A program made the translations under genes and the position numbers. From positions 47,422,413 through 47,486,412 of the forward strand of contig NC_054704.1 of the NCBI RefSeq assembly GCF_016097555.1: a stretch of 64,000 bases of DNA, given 5' to 3'. Source of the stretch: Gigantopelta aegis (Eukaryota; Mollusca; Gastropoda; Neomphalida; Peltospiridae). This document shows, piece after piece, positions 35,901-46,189 of this stretch; position 1 is the first letter of the stretch; every line of letters starts with the position of its first letter. Below the pieces are notes generated by a model. The model was given only the letters and a program-made list of their open reading frames with translations. It did not search any database and had not been told where the DNA came from.

Positions 35901-38900
35901 CAAAAACATTTGCCGTAAGTAACAAATTCTTAAGTTTGTGCCCTGTTAGAAGATCAATCAATACAAATTACTACTGTGATCATTATATGAATTCATCAAA
36001 TAATAAATGTTAAAGAAATCACTGTATGTGAATTATAGATTTTCTTTCTTAAAGTTACATTCTCTAGTTACCATATTATAACATCATGTACAAATGTGAA
36101 ATACAAGCTCAAATGCACTTTAAAAAAAGTCGTGTGTGTTCGCTATGAACGGATATTGTCAAACGTATACGCTTGATTCGTCGCCTGTGCCGCCATAGCT
36201 CGGCAAAGCACAAACAACAGCCTGTTGTCAGTTTCAGTTAACACGTGCGTTTGCCAATTTCACCGGCCTCGGTGGCGTCGTGGCAGGCCATCGGTTTACA
36301 GGCTGGTAGGTACTGGGTTCGGATCCCAGTCGAGGCATGGGATTTTTAATCGAGATACCGACTCCAAACCCTGAGTGAGTGCTCCGCAAGGCTCAATGGG
36401 TAGGTGTAAACCACTTGCACCGACCAGTGATCCATAACTGGTTCAACAAAGGCCATGGTTTGTGCTATCCTGCCTGTGGGAAGCGCAAATAAAAGATCCC
36501 TTGCTGCCTGTCGTAAAAAGAGTAGCCTATGTGGCGACAGCGGGTTTCCTCTAAAAACAGTGTCAGAATGACCATATGTTTGACATCCAATAGCCGATGA
36601 TAAGATAAAAAATCAATGTGCTCTAGCGGCGTCGTTAAATAAAACAAACTTTACTTTTTGCCAATTTCAAATTGTAGGGTTCGTCTCAAAAAATTAAAAG
36701 AGAAATCTTACGCTGTATGAAGAATGCTCAGTTGAGGATACGGTACTAGAGTCTTTAGTTAAAACCGGTTTAATCTTGACAACATATTATCGACAGTCAT
36801 ACCTTTCTATTTCAGAATTGATATTTTATAAAGTGTTAGTAGAACTTTCAAAGTTTAGTTTGTATACTAGTAACACATTAATCATGTATATATTTTTAAA
36901 ATAAAATATACTAAAGTAGGCAATGAACGTTTTTACTTCTTAATTTTACGTGTTAAAATCGACAAATTCAAATAAATATTATTTATTTGGAAAGGGTAAA
37001 GTTGGGGGGGGGGGGGGGGGGGTGTTGTTTAACGACATCAAAGATAAAGCATTTTGATTTAATAATCATCCGATCCCATACAACCGTAAATAAAATGTGT
37101 TGAATGCATCATTAAATAAAACATATCCTATCCTTCTTTCCATCTGCTGTTGGATGTCTAACATTTGGTAATTTTGACATATAATCTTAGAGAGGAATCG
37201 GGTGCATGTGCAGGGGGAGGGTATTGGAGGTCGAAACACTTACTTGCCCAAGCTTAAAAAAAATTGAAATGTATTTTTTGGGGGAGCATGGCCCCATATA
37301 AACTTCGCTTAACACAGTCTATAACCCCAACCCCGCTGAAATCCCTGCACATGCGCTTTGGAAACCCACTACATTTTTTTTAGCAAGGGATTGTTTATAT
37401 GTACCATCCCACAGACAGGATATCACATACCATGGTCTTTTTGTATACCCGTCGATGGGGATTGATCCTAGACTGACTGTGCATTTCCAAAAAACACCTT
37501 TTTAGGTCTAAGTAATGAATAAAAATAACATATAGTCTTGAAATGTTTTACGTAAATCGAACACAGTAACCTCTTCCTCTACCCCTAGAGCGTTACATAA
37601 TTAGTAACACCCCCTTACATGTAACGCGTATGCCAACAGCTGGCCACTGTCAAAATTTCAAGGCAAATCCCCCACTCACCGACCCCTGGAAAGGCGTTGT
37701 ACCATACCTCTATGGATATAAATATGTTTTGGAGATATGAGACGACCCCTCAATCAAGACAGTTAAATTTGTTCAAAAATTGCGAAATCTCACATGATCT
37801 CTTGTTGGGGAATTCTGTACTTGTGATAAGCCAATGAAAACCGAGATCAGCACGAGCCCGTCAAAAGTGTTCCACTTTCAAAATCATGGCTTTGTATTTG
37901 ACTTGGATAAGCCAGCATAGTGAAACCAATGCAGAGTGCAGCGTCATATATGCACCAAACCGTAATTGGATTTTCTGTTCTATATGCTTAAATAATAAAA
38001 ATATATCAGGGAATGTAGTTTTAAATGACATTTTTTTTCTTTTCTTTTTAAAGTTTGATATATCTGTGCAGTGATCTGGTAGAACCAAATATTATATTTT
38101 GGTAGTTCATATGAATCACACATACATTCCTAGCTGTTGTGCACTGCTGTAATTTGTTTTCAATACTTTTTGCAGGTCTGCATCATATGTTGAAAACATC
38201 GCAGCACGGGCGGGTGTAAGAGCCCCTCCTCTGACACCACAACAGTTCACCATGAAGAAAACTCAGAGATACTCGACTCTTGTAAGTCTGTGTATTTTAA
38301 AGACCTGTATTCAGTTAGCAAAAAGAAAAATATACTTATATTTCTTCAAGTGCATAATTTCACGGTTCACACAGACCATGAATTGTAGGGCAGTGGTTGA
38401 AGGTTGTGAATTAATACTTCAAAAGTGCTTGCACATGTATTTTACATTTTAGAGCTTGAATTAAGTACAACATTTCCTTGAATTGAGAGAGAGAGAAAAG
38501 ATAAAAGTACAATAAATTTAAAGGGACAGACCCTAGTTTTTATACACTGCAGCATATTTTCCACTATTAGAGCCGTTTATGGTTACTGAAATCAAACATT
38601 ACTTATATTTTATTGTTTAGATTATCCATTTCCGTACAACCGAAGTGTTTGAGGTCATCCTGGTATTTCTAATACCACAAAATGCATTTTTCATATTTTT
38701 TAAAACGCACATGCGTCTGAGAAGTAATGATTATGGAGTCACAGTTTAGTGTATTTTTTAGGGTATTTCAGTGTCACAGGCTCTTTATTTCACTCAGTTG
38801 TATCCAAATTTGTTACAGGTTTGTAAATTAAATAAACTTAGTGTCCATTTTCACGGGTTGAAACTAGGGTCTAGCTGAAAAATATGCCTTAGTGTTTAAA

Positions 38901-40098
38901 AACTAGGATCTGTCCCTTTAATGTATAAATTATTTATCTTTATAAAAGAGAAATTTGTATTGTTGATTTACTGTAGGGTTAAAATTTTGAAACTTTGATT
39001 TGACAAATTCTTTCATGTGTTAATTTATATAAACACTTGAAAGCATATGCAAGAGAAAATCAATTGAATGAACATATGGGTTCACTTGTCGATGACTGGC
39101 TGGATACGTCTAAACCTGTAATGTGTAAAGTTGTAGTAATATTTTACTTGAAAAGTGTTGTCCATAAATTAGAAATGTGCTTTTTAAAGTCCTTATCAAC
39201 AGGCTGTAATCTTTAATTGTAAAAGTAGGAGAAGTGACTTGTCCCATTCCTGAAGAAAGGGGAGAAGTTTGATAAAAATAGGCAAAGTGAACATTTATCG
39301 GTATATTTTTTAACATTTGGTTATTTTCCGCATTCGGTTTGAAAAAATTCCTAATTATACACTCTGTTCCATCATAATATTTTAGTATAAAATAATACTA
39401 CTTCGGAAATAAAATAACATTTAAACGTAACAATTGTCTGTTTCATTAAAATTGTGATATTATTAAGTAGTTGATAATGTGTTGTTATGTTAAAATGAAA
39501 ATAATATTAGTATATTCTGGCATTACTGAAATTAATGTGGCCGAGAATTAGCAATGCTTAACTGATCACTGCAAACAGCAAGACATGCATCGACGTACAG
39601 TCTGGCAAAGTAAAAACAGGCAGAGAATTAGCAACGCTCAATTGATCACTGCAAACGGCACGACATGCATCGACGTACAGTCTGGCAAAGTAAAAACACG
39701 GACCAACAAAGTGCCAAGTGAGCTATGACACTAAAACAAATACGTTTTTTTTTTCCTCTGTTGTGTGATTTTGTTTTTAAAATCGAAAAATATTATGGCG
39801 ACTTTTGACTTCTCACAACTGCTAATAACTCGTTGACTTTCCGGAAATTAAACGTTCACTTCATCAGTTTGATTAGGACTGGCAACAGTATCTTTTACAC
39901 CTGTTTGAACCTAGACGTGGTTGGTTTTGATGTAAATGTAATAGATACAGTACATTTTTTAAAATGTTTTTTTCGTCTTATTTTCAGGGAAAAGCAGTGG
40001 GAGTGGCCCTGGGTTGTTTCCTGGGAATGTTTCCTCTACTCTTCTTTCACAGTAAAGAAGAGGATGAAACAGAGAAAAAAGGGATGAAGAAGAAGTGA
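22418..40098 (+). CDS. TMEM65: Transmembrane protein 65, seven coding exons
   Basis: Inner mitochondrial membrane protein with three membrane helices, reported in mammals to promote sodium-dependent mitochondrial calcium efflux. Exons 22418-22718, 25448-25492, 32746-32813, 33325-33379, 34598-34640, 38176-38281 and 39988-40098 join into 729 nt, 242 residues (human 240), all introns GT-AG. Seen: basic, hydroxyl-rich N-terminus with few acidic residues suited to mitochondrial import (1-60); conserved helix SAREFICRLPPHERKLLIKE; membrane segments around 116-138 (AIPFIGFGFLDN), 140-171 (LGITTMAAAGLGNLISD) and 207-227 (GKAVGVALGCFLGMFPLLFF); loop LTPQQ; acidic/basic tail. Start chosen as the first ATG in the exon, with A at -3. 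Intron 1 holds a 2.1-kb minisatellite and intron 2 a deep transposon nest. Identification is very secure. Confidence 0.96.
22978..25057. repeat. 2.1-kb minisatellite, 46-bp unit, about 45 copies
   Basis: Unit CAGGTTTCCTAGTGCAGGGC + RCACATTCTACGTCCCTTCA + GACTAC, in TMEM65 intron 1. Edge copies are diverged (CAGGGTTCCTAG), inner copies nearly identical, which is the usual mark of unequal exchange. From 23184 to about 23650 a three-unit block of 139 bp recurs, marked by a 47-bp variant TTCTTTGTCCTTTTCAGAC. One truncated unit lies near 24195. Short open frames inside are by-products. Confidence 0.97.
25448..25492 (+). CDS. TMEM65: TMEM65 exon 2
   Basis: 45 nt between TTTTCAG and GTGAGA. Encodes GPDPPVSPTSAQLKM plus one base (residues 101-115), equivalent to human APPPTPGQLRYV before the first membrane helix. 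Confidence 0.93.
26692..26850 (+). pseudogene. N-terminal transposase fragment, BED-finger-like
   Basis: Reads MSGPNAKKRKKDTVSKNNFL, then after a frame change WWFSDYFAVNTNENGDVCKV and ICNICTKH before a stop. A basic start followed by a Trp/Phe patch and Cys-x2-Cys fits the N-terminal zinc finger of hAT transposases. It lies inside the level 2 element; the rest of the gene is not seen. The assignment is tentative. Confidence 0.5.
27362..27508. repeat. Long imperfect palindrome 1
   Basis: Arms of about 65-70 bases around CACCAGAGGCTC; the inner 40 bases (for example CAATATCATATATTAGGAAT and its complement) are almost perfect. A (TA)n tract follows. It could fold as a hairpin if transcribed as part of TMEM65 pre-mRNA. 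Confidence 0.85.
27575..27755. repeat. Long imperfect palindrome 2
   Basis: Arms of about 75-80 bases (for example TTCCTATTTATTGCAC with GTGCAATAAATAGGAA) around GACCGCTATGCGGTC, itself a small hairpin. Separated from palindrome 1 by (TA)n. Probably a foldback MITE pair. Confidence 0.85.
28104..29327 (-). mobile_element. Level 4: family-1 SINE, split by a LINE piece
   Basis: Two parts, 28104-28482 and 29298-29327, rejoin into a full family-1 SINE on the minus strand: tail AAAGTTTGTTTTATTTAACG, tRNA-like head ending CACCGAGGCCGGT. The LINE at 28483-29297 lies inside it. A copy of TCGATATAGG precedes it (28089) and follows the neighbouring SINE (29659). Confidence 0.87.
28483..29297 (-). mobile_element. 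5'-truncated LINE 3' end with zinc-binding domain
   Basis: Minus strand reads WKPVWKIIHYCDKTSEFVDL, DFKIAHNIIFTYSKLFKYGK, SQCPVCFKQEEDMCHLLLYC, the zf-RVT-type Cys-x2-Cys...His...Cys domain found at the C-terminus of these LINEs, followed by an A+T-rich 3' end. It interrupts a family-1 SINE: flanks TGGCCT and TGACCT are a probable short target duplication. The 5' truncation is typical of LINE retrotransposition. Confidence 0.85.
29332..29657 (-). mobile_element. Family-2 SINE, near full length
   Basis: Minus strand. Tail AAATGTTTTATTTAACGATG, body CCTGCTGTCGCCACTTCATG, head with B-box-like GGGATCGATCC and an A-box region giving GGGCGGGACGTAGCCC on the minus strand. Lies inside the level 3 hAT element, next to the family-1 SINE. 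Confidence 0.88.
30125..30455. other. Rest of the level 2 element, no recognised coding
   Basis: An open stretch 30159-30398 (plus) could encode ETLSCSIDWIDRGFAELRFF and neighbours. I recognise no domain, there is no splice context, and it lies inside a transposon, so I do not call it a gene. Confidence 0.4.
31973..32133 (-). mobile_element. Family-2 SINE tail fragment
   Basis: CACATATTTTATTTTCGGTT, CCTGTCGCCACCTCATGGGC and AGCAAGGGATCTTTTATA; then the SINE gives way to a tandem array. Confidence 0.82.
32134..32610. repeat. Tandem array of about 50-60-bp units, eight copies
   Basis: Unit TTATGATTACTCAGTATTTT + ACATCTACAGAAAATGATAA + TAGTTCCACA, with an alternating form carrying CATAGATCTACAG. 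Ends about 135 bp before TMEM65 exon 3. Confidence 0.93.
32746..32813 (+). CDS. TMEM65: TMEM65 exon 3: first membrane helix
   Basis: 68 nt between ATTTCAG and GTAAGT. Encodes residues 116-138: VAIHSAIPFIGFGFLDNLL then MIVA. Nearly identical to the human HNAIPFIGFGFLDNAIMIVA segment. Confidence 0.96.
33325..33379 (+). CDS. TMEM65: TMEM65 exon 4: second membrane helix, first part
   Basis: 55 nt between TTTTTAG and GTGAGA. Encodes GEYIDAYLGVALGITTMA plus one base (139-156), against human GTHIEMSIGIILGISTMA. Confidence 0.95.
33508..33832 (+). mobile_element. Family-3 SINE
   Basis: Head TAGCTCAGTCGTTAAGAGTG is a tRNA A box; then GCACCACGACTGGTATATCA, AAGATCCCTTGCTACTAATG, GACATCCAATAGCCGATGAT. 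In TMEM65 intron 4. Confidence 0.88.
34598..34640 (+). CDS. TMEM65: TMEM65 exon 5
   Basis: 43 nt between CTTGCAG and GTAAGT. Encodes AAGLGNLISDVAGI (157-170) plus two bases, against human AALGNLVSDLAGLG. A small exon, but both splice sites are strong. Confidence 0.95.
34803..35577 (-). mobile_element. Family-4 SINE split by a MITE
   Basis: Left TCCAATTAAGGTTCAAGCAC, right GGGATGCGAACCCTGTACCT (complement of a B box) and ACCATTGAGGTG. Same order as the whole copy at 55471-55751. Confidence 0.8.
34898..35445. mobile_element. MITE with roughly 80-bp imperfect inverted repeats
   Basis: Left ATTAAAATTAGCTCCACTGG, right complement ATTAAAATTAGCTCTACTGG; similarity continues through GGATCTAACA and CATGTCCAG. 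No target duplication is certain. Confidence 0.75.
35578..36249. other. TMEM65 intron 5, unclassified
   Basis: Diverged TTGCCGTCGGT motifs recur at about 35750-35920, some inverted; probably a decayed hAT-type MITE (GGGCACAAAGTTACC against AAGTTTGTGCCCTG). Otherwise nothing. Confidence 0.45.
36263..36656 (+). mobile_element. Family-1 SINE, full length
   Basis: 13-bp perfect target duplication TTTGCCAATTTCA at 36250-36262 and 36657-36669. Head CCGGCCTCGGTGGCGTCGTG (A box), GGGTTCGGATCCCAG (B box), tail GTCGTTAAATAAAACAAAC. Best reference copy for the family in the window. Confidence 0.93.
37018..37480 (-). mobile_element. Degraded SINE pieces after a G-run
   Basis: Poly(G) at about 37004-37022, then TGTTTAACGACATCAAAG; a family-2 tail CCGTAAATAAAATGTGTTGA; later AGCAAGGGATTGTTTATATG and CGATGGGGATTGATCCTAGA. 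At least two partial copies are mixed. Confidence 0.65.
37481..38175. other. TMEM65 intron 5, 3' part
   Basis: Nothing recognised; ends at the exon 6 acceptor. Confidence 0.45.
38176..38281 (+). CDS. TMEM65: TMEM65 exon 6
   Basis: 106 nt between TTTGCAG and GTAAGT. Encodes GSASYVENIAARAGVRAP, PLTPQQFTMKKTQRYSTL (171-206), against human GYVEALASRLGLSIPDLTPK and the MWQTRLSTHL segment. Confidence 0.95.
38522..38917. mobile_element. TTAA-flanked MITE, whole copy
   Basis: Inverted ends AGGGACAGACCCTAGTTTTT and AAAAACTAGGATCTGTCCCT, TTAA on both sides (38518-38521, 38918-38921). TTAA duplication points to Kolobok- or piggyBac-type movement. Same family as the outer shell at 25844-31788. In TMEM65 intron 6. 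Confidence 0.9.
39541..39703. repeat. 80-bp tandem duplication in TMEM65 intron 6
   Basis: GAGAATTAGCAATGCTTAAC and GACATGCATCGACGTACAGT each occur twice, second copy from about 39622, few differences. Confidence 0.93.
39988..40098 (+). CDS. TMEM65: TMEM65 exon 7: third membrane helix and tail
   Basis: 111 nt after TTTTCAG, ending in TGA. Encodes GKAVGVALGCFLGMFPLLFF then a charged tail HSKEEDETEKKGMKKK (207-242), against human GKAVGVTIGCILGMFPLIFF and GGGEEDEKLETKS. Confidence 0.96.
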   Translation, partial: GKAVGVALGCFLGMFPLLFFHSKEEDETEKKGMKKK

Positions 40099-40920
40099 AT
40101 GTGTTGTTGTTCCATATGTTTTGGACATGACTATTAAATGTGACCATGAATGTATATTTGTGTGTCCATCCACTGTAATACTATTTAGATCAAATTTTAT
40201 ATTGTATACAATATAAGCTGTCAAATTTAGTCAAGTCGAGTAAACCGTGTTTTTGTGAAAATATTTATTTTAAGATGACCTTTAAGCTGAGTTTAAAAAT
40301 GAGATAAGTAACTGTTTATGGTGTGTTTGCACTGTTTCATTTGTGGTATGTAGACATTATTACTTGAGCGTTAGTGTTGTTTGGAATTTTTAAAATGCAT
40401 TTGTGAAATTATTTATTCCTGGAAAGAGTTTCATGCTTTTTGTACAGCATACGTGTGGCTGTGATTATTTATTATTAGAAATGGAGGTGCCCAAAAAGAT
40501 CCAATAGTGGCTGTTAACATTTAAAAGACCTCAAAATTGATGTGGCTTGTTGACATTATATTAAGAAGTAATAGTTTTCTGACAATCTGGTTAAAAATAG
40601 TAAAACTGTTTAAAAGGCCTTAAAATCTTGTCATTATCAGTTTGTGGACATCATATAAATTAAAGAATTAATAGGTTTCTGACAGTCTGGTTACAATTGT
40701 GTTATGTAAAAATTGTTGTTGTTTTTTTGGTGAATTTATTGATGTATAACGGTCACAAACTGTATAGAATCACGTAGTGTTTCGAAGCGATTTTATACTA
40801 AATTTGTGACCTGTTTTACCTAATGACCTCCCATTTGACATAATGATGTTATCTTTTGAATTTTATCGAAGGATAAGTTCATCATAACATTCATTTTTAA
40901 GTGGTATAGTCAGGATAGAG
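40099..40920 (+). other. TMEM65: Probable TMEM65 3' untranslated region
   Basis: Follows the stop; A+T-rich, no other feature. I could not place a convincing poly(A) signal, so the transcript end is unknown. Confidence 0.45.
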
Positions 40921-40934
40921 TAAATCGTATAATG

Positions 40935-41117
40935 CAGGGGTGGGAATTTTCCTCGGATCAGCTGTTTTCCTCTCATGGAACATTGCATTTCCTCGCATTT
41001 TAATCATCCTTTCCTCAAAAATATGTCAGATAGCACAGATTTTAACCTAGGATTTCAGGAATTTCCGGGCCCCCTCTAGATTTCCTCTTTTTTACAGTTC
41101 ACCAATTTCCACCCCTG
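40935..41117. mobile_element. hAT-type MITE, whole, 6-bp duplication
   Basis: Ends CAGGGGTGGGAATT and AATTTCCACCCCTG, flanked by ATAATG at 40929-40934 and 41118-41123. Orphan sister of 2132-2819. Confidence 0.9.
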
Positions 41118-41569
41118 ATAATGATTGTCAGCTGATTATGTTATAGTTGTATGTATATAATGGAACTGGAGTTTGAGATGTATCAATTAGAAACTATGTG
41201 AGACTGTCAGCTGATGATGTTATAGTGACATGTAAACTTGTTTCATGTGCAGTAATACAATTACAGTGTCAGTAAATTTGAACCATATGACTTGTAGCAT
41301 ACAACAGTTATGTTATGAGATTGCAGGTGTTGTGAGTTATGTGGGAGTCAAAATGGTTAGAACATGTGACCAAACAATAGCTCTTGGACAAACCACAGCT
41401 GGGTATTATATATATATATATACGGTTAATTTCGTTGTTGATTATATGAGTCTGTCTTGGACAGATCTTTCTGCGGAACTTGGAGGGTATGCTTGAACCT
41501 TTGTAAGTATTTGCAAAATGAATGGTTGATTGATTGTTTGACTCAGGGTTAGTAGAGGACATGGTAAAG

Positions 41570-41827
41570 CCCATGCCCTATAACACAGTCTGTCTACAAT
41601 CGATCCCCATCATTGGGCTATTTCTCATTCCAACCAGTGCACAACGACTGGTATATCAAAGGCCATGGTATGTGCTATCCTGTCCTTGCTACTAGTGAAA
41701 AAAATGTAGCGGGTTTCCTTTCTGAGACTATGTTAAAATTACCAAATGTTTGACATTCAATAGCTGATGTTTAATAAATCAATGTGCTCTAGTGGTGGTG
41801 TTTAACAAAGCAAACTTTAAACTTTAA
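41570..41827 (+). mobile_element. SINE, family 3 type, partial
   Basis: AATCGATCCCCATCATTGGG (B-box region), ACAACGACTGGTATATCAAA, GACATTCAATAGCTGATG; part of the middle is deleted. Confidence 0.82.
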
Positions 41828-44020
41828 ACAATGTTAGCAGCTATGTGGTAGCTTCTCCAAGTGTCACAACTACCTTATAGACCGGACATGATAGTTCCAT
41901 TAGGCCACATACAAAAAAGAAGACTTGTTTAGCATCCCCGCCCGACCTGAGAAATGCCCCTGACTTCCAGATATTTGAAAAAAACAACAACCCAAACACT
42001 GCAAATAGTGTAAAAGCTCAAAACACCGTTTTCCTGCCTAATATAGTTGTTGGACAATCACCGACGAACTTCATTATGACGTCAATTTTTTATCTGACAA
42101 AGGATGTACCATTTGTGCCTGCTCATTAACATCGACGCCATTTGTTTTGTTTTCTGTTCAATCATCATGTAAATATAACAATCTTGCAATGGAGTGAGTG
42201 AACAGAAGGTTAAAACATGCCTTTGTCTGTCTTATAAATATCGGTAACAATTTGTTAGATGTTTTCTTCCTGCAGTCCGCCATTCTACATACAAAATAAC
42301 AAATAAAAATAAAAACCTTCCTCCCTACCTGGAAAAATTGAAATGGGTGAATGCTAAACAAGTTTTTGTTTGTTTTTTGTAACCTTAGTTTGGCTTAATA
42401 CACAATAAATATAGCAAGTCATGCTTTTAATATGTTACATTTGAATGATGGAACTAACTTTTTGTTTCCTATTTTTAAACCTTTTTGGTTTATCGGCATT
42501 TGTGTAAAATATACCGTACCAACATATAAACAATGTTGTTTGCTGAACATGGAACTTATTATTATTTTGATAGGGGTGTGAAGCTACCACAAAGGTGCAT
42601 TGGATGTCATGTTTAAATATTATATTGCTAACTAACTAAACAATGTGCTGAGGTGTTCGGAAACCAAACATTCCTTATAATTCCTCTTGGACCAAAACCG
42701 ATACATGTAGCTTGTTCCAAAAGCCCTATTACACCGTGTACAGTGATAAATCGTAACACACACCTTCATATAAAAACCAAAGAAAAAGACAGACTAAATG
42801 TCATGATGTATATGCAAAACCAAGTATTAATGTTTGTATAGGCAAAACCAAGTATTAATGTTTGTATAGGCAAAACATGGCAACTGAAATGTTTGAAGAT
42901 CAGAGATCTGTGTAAGAGGGTAAAAAAAAAACTTAAGTTTTTTAAGAAAAAAGCACATGTTGCCATCTTTTGGGTGCTATTTATTTGCATAGTATATTTT
43001 TAATAGGTTTTCGGTTGTTTATTTATGGTTAGCGTCATAACATATACTAGACTAGTAATCTATATACATGTATTGTACTTATTATTGTGGATATATCAAA
43101 TATTTATTTGTCCGTTGTTGACTAAATTAATTATATGTGTTTTGTATATGGTGCAAAACTGGTAACTATTATAGTAATGTGTGTTTCATTTTGTTTGTCT
43201 GTGCTTGTGAAACTGTTGGGTAACTGGATATCAGGACTGCCAACAATTTTGTAGGATGGTTATGTTTTGTAGTATATATTTAGACCATTTGAATTCAGTT
43301 AGCTGTTATTGTTATTTCTTTTTATCTTTTTGTTTAGCGGGTCCTTGAAATAGCATTTATAAAATAGCATTTATAAAATTGCATTATATAATAACATTAT
43401 CATCTGTTTTTATGTATTTTTACATAAACTGGTGAAATCCAGATTTGGTGCCATGTAATCGGAACAACTAATGACATTGGATGACCTCTTTATTTGTGAT
43501 CACAAATTACCAATCATTGTGGTTGATGTCAGGGAATTGCACTAGCATATATACTTTAATTCAATGAAACTCTTTTGCTAACAAAGTTGAAATCAGCAAT
43601 CACTGAAACTTAATTGAACAAGCAAGTGTTCAATTTATGAATCTACTTTTAAATGTGTTGTTAGTAAGGGAACATTTTGTTTTCAATAGAAAATTTGATT
43701 AGCAAGTATTGTTTAAATTTTTAAAATTGTGTAGTGATCTCTGAAACATGCTTAGTAACTCGATACTGAACAAAATGTTCCGTGTTAGTTATTTCTAATT
43801 GACATTGATGTATATTATTTTGTTAGTACTGTGGTGACATCTATTTCCTGAGTTGTGTACACGTCTTAAGTGAGGAATATGGATGTGAATGTATATGTAA
43901 TTGTCCGCGTTCATGAACTGGGAGACCAAGTAATCACACTATGTTTGGAATTTTGGTTCCAGTTTTATTTGAAGCCCCAATCTCACCTCCACAAGATATT
44001 TTAGTCTTCTTATTGTAATT
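41828..44020. other. Intergenic, mostly unclassified
   Basis: A piece related to the repeat ends of 201-243 lies at about 42380-42420. A 30-bp tandem pair (GGCAAAACCAAGTATTAATG) occurs at about 42830-42870. No gene is seen. Confidence 0.5.
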
Positions 44021-44024
44021 TTAA

Positions 44025-44394
44025 AGGGACATGCCCTGGTTTTTAAACACTAAGGCATATTTTTGACTATTGTAGCCGTTTTTGATAACGGACATCATAC
44101 TTTACTTAGATTTTATGGTTTAGATTATCAATTTCCGTACATTCAAAGCTTTTTTGGTCGTCCTGGTGTTTTAATATCACAAAATGCATTTCTCATATTT
44201 TTAAAAACGCACATGCCTCTGAGAAGTAACAGTTATGGAGTCGAGTGTTAGTCTATTTTTAGAGGGTTTTTCACCATTTTAAAGTCACAGACTCATGTTT
44301 TACTCAGTTGTAACTTTATCCAAATGTGTTTTAAGTTTGTAGATTAACTAAACTTATTGTTAATTTTCACAAGTTGAAACTAGGTTCTGTCCCT
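44025..44394. mobile_element. TTAA-flanked MITE, whole copy
   Basis: TTAA at 44021-44024 and 44395-44398; ends AGGGACATGCCCTGG and CTAGGTTCTGTCCCT. Same family as 38522-38917. Confidence 0.88.
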
Positions 44395-44398
44395 TTAA

Positions 44399-45690
44399 CA
44401 AATTGATGAGTTTCACTACCAACAAATAGTCCACTGCCCTTATGTGTCGTTAAGGACTTGTAAAAAAAAAAAAAAAGACATATTGTACATGTACAACAAA
44501 ACATATTGTGGGCATGCCATCCTAAAAGTGTCGATTTTGCAAACTACATTGCATTTGGGTCATTATACAGAAATCATCACTTTTCAAAGTACAAATTCAA
44601 GATAAAACAATTAAAATAATATACGGTTTTATTGTTAATGTTTGAGAAGAACAAAGAAACATAAAATTATATCTGGCTATGCAGCACTGTAATCGGCCTG
44701 CACGTGCAGACACATTGCGATTTGTAGTGATCATGGATATGTTACTTGGATGTCCCTAATAACATTTTTGGAATAACTTTAGCATTAAAAACTATCCAAG
44801 TGTGTAATTTGCATTTCCACACAGATATTCTATATGTGACTTAAATTATACACGGACAGTTTTGATTATTTAAAAATATGGAATCTATCAAAATAAATTT
44901 CATAAAGTCATAAAGGTGGACGCTATGCTTTCCTTAATAAACAATTTATATTTCAAAAATAAAGTTTCTTGAAAAATAACAGTTAATATATTCTTGAGTA
45001 AAACCAATGCCATAAAAGTAATTACCACCAATGATATTCAAGATTGTATCCTTGAAACACTATTAGTCTTGAGACTTCCACTACTTTAAAACTTTTTTTT
45101 TTCTTTCAACCTAACCTTCAAACTATTAAAGGCCAATTGGAATAATTGTGTGTTTCTGGGAACATTGATAAAAGTTAGATACAGCCGGTCAGACAGTTTA
45201 AAAAATATACTAAATTCAGATATTGACTTTTAAATTTTAAAAAATATTAACTTAAAAGATTCGTTCATTTATTCATTTATGTAGTTATTTTCATCATTAT
45301 ATTAAGACCCAAGCACGCTGTCCTGGACACATATAAGCTGTCTGAATCGGTTATCCAGAAATATAACTTAGTTCAGGTCTATGTTCAAATATGCACTAGC
45401 AGTACACCATACAACAAAGGACTGTCAGGTGCAGACCTCATATTTAAAGATTAACTTTATAATAAAAGTATGAACTATGAGCTGTATGATTTAATTCTGT
45501 TTTACTGTGTATTTTGTATTGCCCATAACAAGTGAAAAGTGTTAATCCTACGTTTGCTTTCACATAAGCATTGCAAAAATCTACGCTAAATGTTCCAATT
45601 TTTTTCTCTCAGAAAACGATGCTTTTTAGTACATACATTGCACAGCAAATCAAACAAATTATGTCACTTTGTTTAAAAAAAAATTTAAAG
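44399..45690. other. Intergenic; one SINE fragment
   Basis: Family-4 SINE fragment (minus) at about 45289-45440 (CCAAGCACGCTGTCCTGGAC). The remainder is A+T-rich without signal. Confidence 0.5.
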
Positions 45691-46060
45691 ACAAAATTCA
45701 GTTTGTCCAGCATTCCGGTCTAGTCCAGGTTTTACAAACACCCATCGCTAAAACTTGATGTCAATACAGATAGGCATTACATTTATTCCAGTGAATAGAT
45801 TGTAAAATATCAGGTTTCTAATGAATTCATTCTTAATTAACAAAATTTATACACTCAAAATTATTTACAATTGTTGCGAATGGATTATATGTCTACTATT
45901 CACTACAGTCGAGGCATAGCTTTTGCAGATCAAATATAATAATTGGAAACAAATTCTAACAATAGGGGGCTTAAAATCATAATAATTAAATGATCTGGAA
46001 TGAATGAGAAAAACTGAACAGAGCTGGAAGCATAACGCAGTTATGGATGTTGACGATATA
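45690..46060. repeat. Dispersed repeat R, copy 2
   Basis: Uninterrupted counterpart of 1680-3000, giving the empty state for the MITE found in copy 1, though part of the middle differs. Confidence 0.78.
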
Positions 46061-46189
46061 CTCTTTACATTCCAACAAAATATTTATTTTAATCTAAAGT
46101 GCCATTATGCATCTATGATGCTTTACATGTTCCTTTAATTTTCAAATCCTAAAAAAAATGCTAAGTGAGGTAAAGGGCATCTTATTACA

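Noticed and set aside
36263-36340. tRNA-like A and B boxes
   Set aside because: These and similar boxes elsewhere are SINE heads with target duplications and SINE tails, not tRNA genes; no cloverleaf with matched acceptor arms was found.
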